Of a stretch of 64,000 nucleotides of DNA, positions 57,372-64,000 are shown piece after piece. This DNA is from Brachionus koreanus. Its lineage: Eukaryota > Rotifera > Eurotatoria > Ploima > Brachionidae. A model generated the notes under the pieces. That model had not been told where the DNA came from and did not search any database. It saw only the letters and a list, made by a program, of their open reading frames with translations. Each line of letters opens with the position of its first letter. Position 1 is the first letter of the stretch. The DNA is taken from assembly GCA_016987375.1 (NCBI GenBank), contig PJRA01000313.1, positions 2,526,246 through 2,590,245 on the forward strand. The letters run 5' to 3'. The translations under genes were made by a program, and so were the position numbers.

Positions 57372-58453
57372 TTATCTACTGCTATTACTGTCATATCTTC
57401 TACGACGCCGATAGCTCGAATGATAGTGATTCGAAGAGTTAATTGCTTCATCTTTGTTAGCTAGAATAAAAAAATGATTAAAAAAAAAAAGAAAAAAAAA
57501 TTTAAAAATATTTGTTTTTAATCAATTACTTGTATTTATAACTTGAACTATAGATCGAAGTTTTTTGCTTGGTTTATAGTCATCTTCTTCGTCATCGATA
57601 CTACTGTCGGTATCCTGACCCATGTAATTTGAGTCATCATTCGATTTATGCTTCGAAAAGTTGTTGTTATTCTTCCAATATTTAGTTTCACCATTCTTAA
57701 ATTTATCTGTATGATAAACAATTTTCGATTGATAATAAGAGTTTACATAAAAATCATTTTTGGTCAGACTGATTGGTTCTGTGATAGGTCGATAGGCGTG
57801 ATCAATGTGATGCAGAATCAAATCAGTGTTGTTAGGATCATTGCTTGATTCGCTTTCTTCCAATTTTTCCTTCAGAAGCCGCCCCAGATCCAAATTATTC
57901 AATGTTTCTTTTAAATTGTAGCTTATCATGTCGGGCTCATAGGCCTCATTGGACATGATTCTAGTACATCGGTCTCTATATCGTTGATATTTGTTTTTGA
58001 ATTCGTCTTGGAATTGTCTTGATTTAGAAGTATCACTTGTGATTGACTTTTTTGACTCTTCTCTACCTTCCATTTCTGCTTCATATTTTAAATTTTCATC
58101 TAATAAAAATTAAAAAGTTAAAGAAAAATCCAAAACTGTTTTATTCACTTCTTTTATTTTTATTATCTGTTTTATAATGTTTTGTTTTCAGAGCTTGCGA
58201 TCTTAATATTTCTAACTCGTCGTCTTCGCTTGAAGTATTCTTTTCGCCATACTTTTTCTTCGGATTTGGTGTTTTTTTCTAGAAATAAAACAAATTATTT
58301 TCTTGGAAATTTTTTTATTTCAAATGTTTACATTCAAGTCCTTTAAAAGTTCATTTCTTAAATTTTTTAGCTCTAAATCCTTAGAAAAAAATTAATTTCA
58401 AAAAATATAATATTGGCTTTAAAAGTTCTTACTGCGTCGAGATCGTCAGACAT
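57372..58453 (-). CDS. Unrecognised charged protein with Arg/Ser-rich C-terminus (five exons)
   Basis: Minus-strand exons 58453-58433, 58379-58332, 58278-58149, 58099-57530 and 57460-57372 join in frame to 285 residues. The first exon encodes only seven residues (MSDDLDA). Then comes a coiled-coil-like acidic/basic stretch (DLELKNLRNELLKDL; EDDELEILRSQALKTK), a conserved-looking middle (FKNKYQRYRDRCTRIMSNEA, DLILHHIDHAYRPITEPISL), an acidic patch (DSSIDDEEDDY), and a terminal YRRRRRYDSNSSR. The composition suggests a nuclear RNA-processing protein; the ELEILRSQAL phrase faintly recalls ZFC3H1-type proteins, but no domain is demonstrable. I do not recognise the family. Confidence 0.7.
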
Positions 58454-60334
58454 CGCTACCAATCGATACCGAAAATTCAATATTTCAATAACTATAATAA
58501 AATTGTTTTAATTGTACATTTTTATAATTTATTTTTTTAGATCGAAAATTAAGTTGAATGTGGACTAATAGAATATAATTTAAAATTATAATTTTTTTCT
58601 CTATATATTTGTAACTAAACTGAAATATTTGGTTTAAATGAATTTTTTATATGTTTCAAATAAATTTATTCATAAAAATCTAAACGAGAACAAAATTATG
58701 TTTTGCTAAGCAATCATTTTTAACCTTACATTTTTACATGAATAAGTAATTTCTAGAATATTTTCTAACCATTTTTTTGAAATGCATAAACTGTTTAGAT
58801 TATCCATTGCGTAATTATTTTGATATATCGTTACAAAAAATATTATTTTTCAAATAAATAGAAAATTCATAAAATTAGTAATTTAATTTAGTTTTTATTA
58901 AATAATTTTTTTAACACTAAAGAGCCCGAAAAATTAAGCTTAAATATTTTTTCTTATAGAATTAAAATTTTACAAAATAGCTCTTAATTAAAGCATCTTG
59001 TTTTTAATTCTTGGAAATTTTAGTTAATTTTTAATATCCCAAAAAAACAAGCAAGAAGTTACTGCTTTAAATATCACCAAGAAATTTCAAATCAATAAGT
59101 TGAAGCTTTCAATGTTAAGAGCTGTAAAGCAGCTTAATCAGGGATGAAAATTTCTGTTTATAAATGACAAAAGATTCTTTTTTCATCATAGCAAAGTAAA
59201 ATTTTTGATCAAATTTCATTTTTTAAAAATGATCAAAATATTTTAAATACAAGATTAAATTTCAATGCATTTATAGAAATTACAATCCTTTTTCAACAGT
59301 TCAAAAATAAAGCTTTGAAATGTTACAAAAATTCAAAAATCTGCGACCAAATTTAAATGCGCATTTAAAATGTTTTGATCATTTTTGAAAAATGAAATTT
59401 GATCAAAAATTTTACTTAGCCAAATTCATCCTTAAATTAATTAAACTAAACACTAATTACACTAATAAAATATTTTTAAAAAAATACTGCAAAAAAGGGT
59501 ACTTTGTTGTACCTTTTTGATCTTTTTCAAATAAAATATAATTTTTAATTTTTTTAAATCTTATTGATTCTTAATTTTTTATCTTTTATGATTTAATATA
59601 TTAAAGATTAGTATTTTAATGAACGCAAAATTCAATTCAAACCTTGGAGGAACACCGACCCATCACAGATTATTTTGCATAAGAAAATTTATTCTAAATA
59701 AAAAAGTGCAATATACTTATTTATTTATTTTATTTATTTATTATTTCAATGAACGCCTTTAAGGCAAAGTTAAAAAAAAAAAGAAAAGTTTATTTTAATT
59801 TTTCAAAATAGAATGAATTTTTGTTTTGTTTGTATTTGAATTTCACAATGATGAAATTGAAAATTCTACAATTTAAACATAAAAATTTATTACAAAAAAA
59901 CAAAAATCAATTTTAGCTTTGTTAAACTATTAATCAAAATTTTATTTCTTCTTTTTATTGATGATCAAATTTATATTGAAATTTAAAATTAATATAAAAA
60001 ATGACAAAGGAGAATTAAAAATTGATCAAAATTTTTGATCAAATAAGCAAATTGAAAACTGGGCAACAATTTTATTTTGCCTATAAATAAAAGAACCTTA
60101 AACAATAGTTATTTTATTCACATATAAAATATTATTATTTTCAAGATAAAAGGAATTGTGAACAAAGATTTTTTCGGTTTTTAAAATAAAAATTAAACAA
60201 AACAACAATTAGAAAATTTTTTTGTACTTTTTTCTGCTAACTATTTTCTTTTTTTAATAAATAAAATTAGATTTATAGCTTGTGTAAAAATAATTTACAT
60301 TAAAAAAATTGACTTCTTTAATTTCAAATTGATG
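58454..60334. other. Non-coding interval containing an inverted-repeat element
   Basis: AT-rich with no gene. Contains the 55-bp inverted repeat listed separately, a further single copy of its core (AAATTTTTGATCAAATAA at about 60029-60046), and a run of TTTATTTA units near 59720-59742. Confidence 0.5.
59194..59417. repeat. 224-bp inverted-repeat (hairpin) element
   Basis: Bases 59194-59248 (AAGTAAAATTTTTGATCAAA...) are the reverse complement of 59363-59417 over 55 positions with two mismatches, separated by 114 bases. The arms contain GATCAAA cores. No ORF is present. It could be a short foldback/MITE or a hairpin-forming transcript; no target-site duplication is evident. Confidence 0.75.
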
Positions 60335-61386
60335 TTATTCATTTGTTTTTTCTTCTTCAGGATCATTTTCATTCCAGAAAATTAATGGGGTGAAAACAAC
60401 AGAAAATTTGGCAAAAACAGGAGCTGCTGCAGCCAAACTAATTGGAATTGAATTTGGATCTGAAAAAATTGGCCACATATATATAGTGGCATATGGAGAC
60501 CATTCAATTATGAATAGCAAAATGATTATTACTATTCTCTTTTTAAAATAAATAAATTTTTTCCCTTTATTTGAAAATAATAATTCAATTAGAGAACAAA
60601 CCTGATAATTTTTACCAATATCGGATGAAACAGGCTGATAATCTTTGTTTGGCTTAATTCGAACGAAAAACATTAAACCTATTGGCAATAAATAGCAACA
60701 AATGAAGCATGAAATGATGTAAGTTATATAGGCTTTGTCCGGATGCATTAGATCAACAGTACAGCTGGTATATGTAGGTTCATATGAAATTCTAGACCAG
60801 CCAAAAAGAGGTGCTAGACTCCAAAATATTGAAATTATCCAGCCCCATGCAATCATCAAGCGTCTTGCTCTTATTTTATACAATTCTTTAAATAACTATT
60901 AAATTAATTATAAAAATATTCATTTGTTTTTTTACCATAATTTCTAAAGTAAAATCTTAGAAAAATGTCCAATACTAGCATCATAGTGGTGATCATTATA
61001 TTGAATCCGAATAGCAGTGAAACACAACCGTAGTAAGTGCACCATTCATCGCCCCAAATCCATCTTGAAATGTTATTTAAAGATGGAAAATAAATTTTTT
61101 TTCATATTACTCTAGTTTAAAGCTAGCCAAACCAGAAAGTGGAAATGCGAAAAAAATTATGCCTAAATTGGTCAAGCAAAGATTCGAAACCAAAGAATTC
61201 GGGTACTTATTTGAATCTTTCAAATAATTTCTATACAAAATGATTGAATTAATGAGTGTACCAGCGATACCTTGATACAGAAAATTCATTATTTCTTTTA
61301 ATACTTTAAATGTGATTACCCAGTGTCATAATGGATGCACCTACTAAATAGTGCTCCCAAGGTTCCATTACTTTTTGATTCATCAT
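60335..61386 (-). CDS. Divergent opsin lacking DRY and NPxxY (five exons)
   Basis: Minus-strand exons 61386-61320, 61270-61111, 61063-60936, 60885-60602 and 60538-60335 give 280 residues, shorter than typical opsins (about 350) mostly through a short tail. Opsin hallmarks: the retinal-binding Lys in TM7 (AAAAPVFAKFS), the Glu181 counterion and disulphide Cys187 at correct spacing (SYEPTYTSCTVD), Cys110 (DEWCTYYGC) and FGWSR after TM4. Counting from these, position 113 is Tyr, the (D/E)RY triplet is DIF with the key Arg lost, and NPxxY is TPLIF. The 63-nt intron 60539-60601 is stop-free and in frame. It probably binds retinal, but coupling to a G protein is doubtful; a photoisomerase (RGR/peropsin-like) role is possible. 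Confidence 0.82.
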
Positions 61387-61622
61387 TTGAACTGATCAAT
61401 TCTAAATTAACAATTTTTCTATTTTAAATAATCGAAATTATAATAAGAAATATTTTGATGCTCTTTAAATTTCAAAATTTAAGTTGCTATAACACCTAAA
61501 TTTTAATTTGTAGAAAGTTCCATTTACAACTATTTTAAGCTTCTTCATGTTTAAATTTAGAACCTGACACTAAGTAAAATAGTTTGCATTTTTTTTCGAT
61601 AAAAAAGTGCGAATTTTCAAAC
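61387..61622. promoter_or_regulatory. Head-to-head promoter region, opsin and DPCD
   Basis: Only 236 bases separate the opsin start (minus) from the DPCD start (plus), so the promoters must overlap or be shared. GTTGCTAT at 61483-61490 matches one half of an RFX X-box, the site typical of ciliary genes; the second half-site is poor. Confidence 0.4.
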
Positions 61623-62946
<1,324 letters not shown>

Positions 62947-64000
62947 AATAAAAATTATTAAAAAACCAATAATTAATTGTCTTAATTTATTAATTTTGTT
63001 ATGAAAAAATTGTAATCAATACTACACAAAAGTTTGACACAATGACATTTTTATTAAATAAAAAAAACAATGAAATATAATTCATTTATAATATTACTTT
63101 TATATTATTTAATAGTTCTATCTTGATGTCAAAAATTCATAATTGATTAAATTTTAATTACATTAAGTTAAAATTACATATTTCGATCCAAAATGTAATA
63201 TTGAATTCTATTAAATATTAGAATATACTAATTATAAAAAAAATGCAATATTGATTTTTTAAAATCGAAACAAAAAATTTGAACTATTGATTTCTTTCTT
63301 TTTGAAACACAATCTATTTTTGCATACTTATAAAAACTTTATTTTTGATTTTTGTTCGATTATTAATAAAAATAAATTTTCTGTTACAACTCTCCTAGAT
63401 TTAAAAGAAAATTTTGTGAAAAATATTTCAGAAAATTTGATTTTAAAAATTCTATTATATGATATAAAATATTAGCAATTACAAGAACATTAGTTAACTT
63501 TTAATTTATTCTCAAAGCGAACGAAAAATTCATTCTCAAAAAAAAAATCAATTTCATTTGATTTAAAAGAATAACGAATAATTGAAAATTTTAATTCAAG
63601 GATAAAACAGCCTAATTTTTAAAGCGCTTTTTTTATTTAATTTTAAATTTTTACTACTAACAAAATTTATTTAAAAAATAAAAAAATCTCAAATTTCTAA
63701 ACTCTAAAAATCTATTTTAAATATATTTTCAAAATTAAAAATGAATATCAAAGATAAGTAAGATGTGCTTGGGGCTTATCTCTTAAAAAATTAGATATTT
63801 ACTAGTGAGACACACTTGACGCATTTGAATATCTAATGACACATAAATTTTTAAAGAATTAGTAATCTTTTAGATGTAGTGCTTAGAGAAAAGCAACAAG
63901 TAGATCGAGATTGATAGAGATTGCACAGACAAAATATTTGCACTCAAGAATTTTAAAAATTTTCTGAAATGGAATATTCCAATAATGAATTGAAAAAAAG
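62947..64000. other. Non-coding right end
   Basis: AT-rich, with no gene, RNA or repeat that I can support. Around 63750-63920 the sequence is slightly richer in G and C but has no coding signal. Confidence 0.4.

Overview
The window is a strongly AT-rich piece of an animal nuclear genome. Genes have many short introns (mostly about 45-70 nt). The gene set is metazoan: two-pore K+ channel, aminergic GPCR, opsin, ABCA transporters, bicistronic-style MOCS2, ciliary DPCD. I see no bacterial operons, CRISPR array or viral gene. Low GC, tiny introns, ciliary genes and splice-acceptor-like TTTAG motifs just before most start codons fit a small invertebrate such as a monogonont rotifer, but that assignment is inference.

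Layout. 1-3.9 kb: the 3' end of a K2P channel, decayed LINE reverse-transcriptase pieces, and a 645-bp element with 51-bp terminal inverted repeats. 3.9-5.9 kb: single-exon BiP/HSPA5 with unfolded-protein-response motifs upstream. 5.9-12.8 kb: a gene desert with one LINE tail. 12.85-13.5 kb: ARF6. 14.4-16 kb: decayed LINE with a possible Tc1/mariner-like scrap. 16.2-17.7 kb: a six-exon C1orf43/NICE-3-like gene (minus strand). 18.0 kb: tRNA-Glu. 18.4-19.3 kb: HADH. 21.6-24.4 kb: GFPT with three consecutive microexons. 25.0-25.9 kb: MOCS2A then MOCS2B, the two subunits of molybdopterin synthase. 26.5-27.6 kb: a muscarinic/histamine-like GPCR.

28.2-49.4 kb (minus strand) holds a cluster of ABCA lipid-transporter-type genes: one complete 11-exon copy, one 5'-truncated copy and one 3'-truncated copy. 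The two partial copies face each other across an 825-N assembly gap. Identity between them is a mosaic: near-identical blocks, introns included, sit in clearly diverged surroundings. An intracellular-looking LRR gene with a C-terminal membrane segment lies inside the cluster.

49.9-64 kb: histone H2B, GAR1 (box H/ACA snoRNP), a CABIT-domain-like protein, TSR3 (18S rRNA modification, apparently with a GC-AG intron), an unrecognised charged nuclear-type protein, a 224-bp inverted-repeat element, a divergent opsin, and DPCD, which is head-to-head with the opsin.

Working themes: ribosome/snoRNP maturation (GAR1, TSR3), sugar-nucleotide and ER function (GFPT, BiP), and sensory/signalling receptors. 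I see no evidence that neighbours are functionally linked, apart from the MOCS2 pair and the ABCA tandem family. Exon models come from reading GT/AG sites and frame by eye; in the complete multi-exon models the phases sum to one open reading frame.
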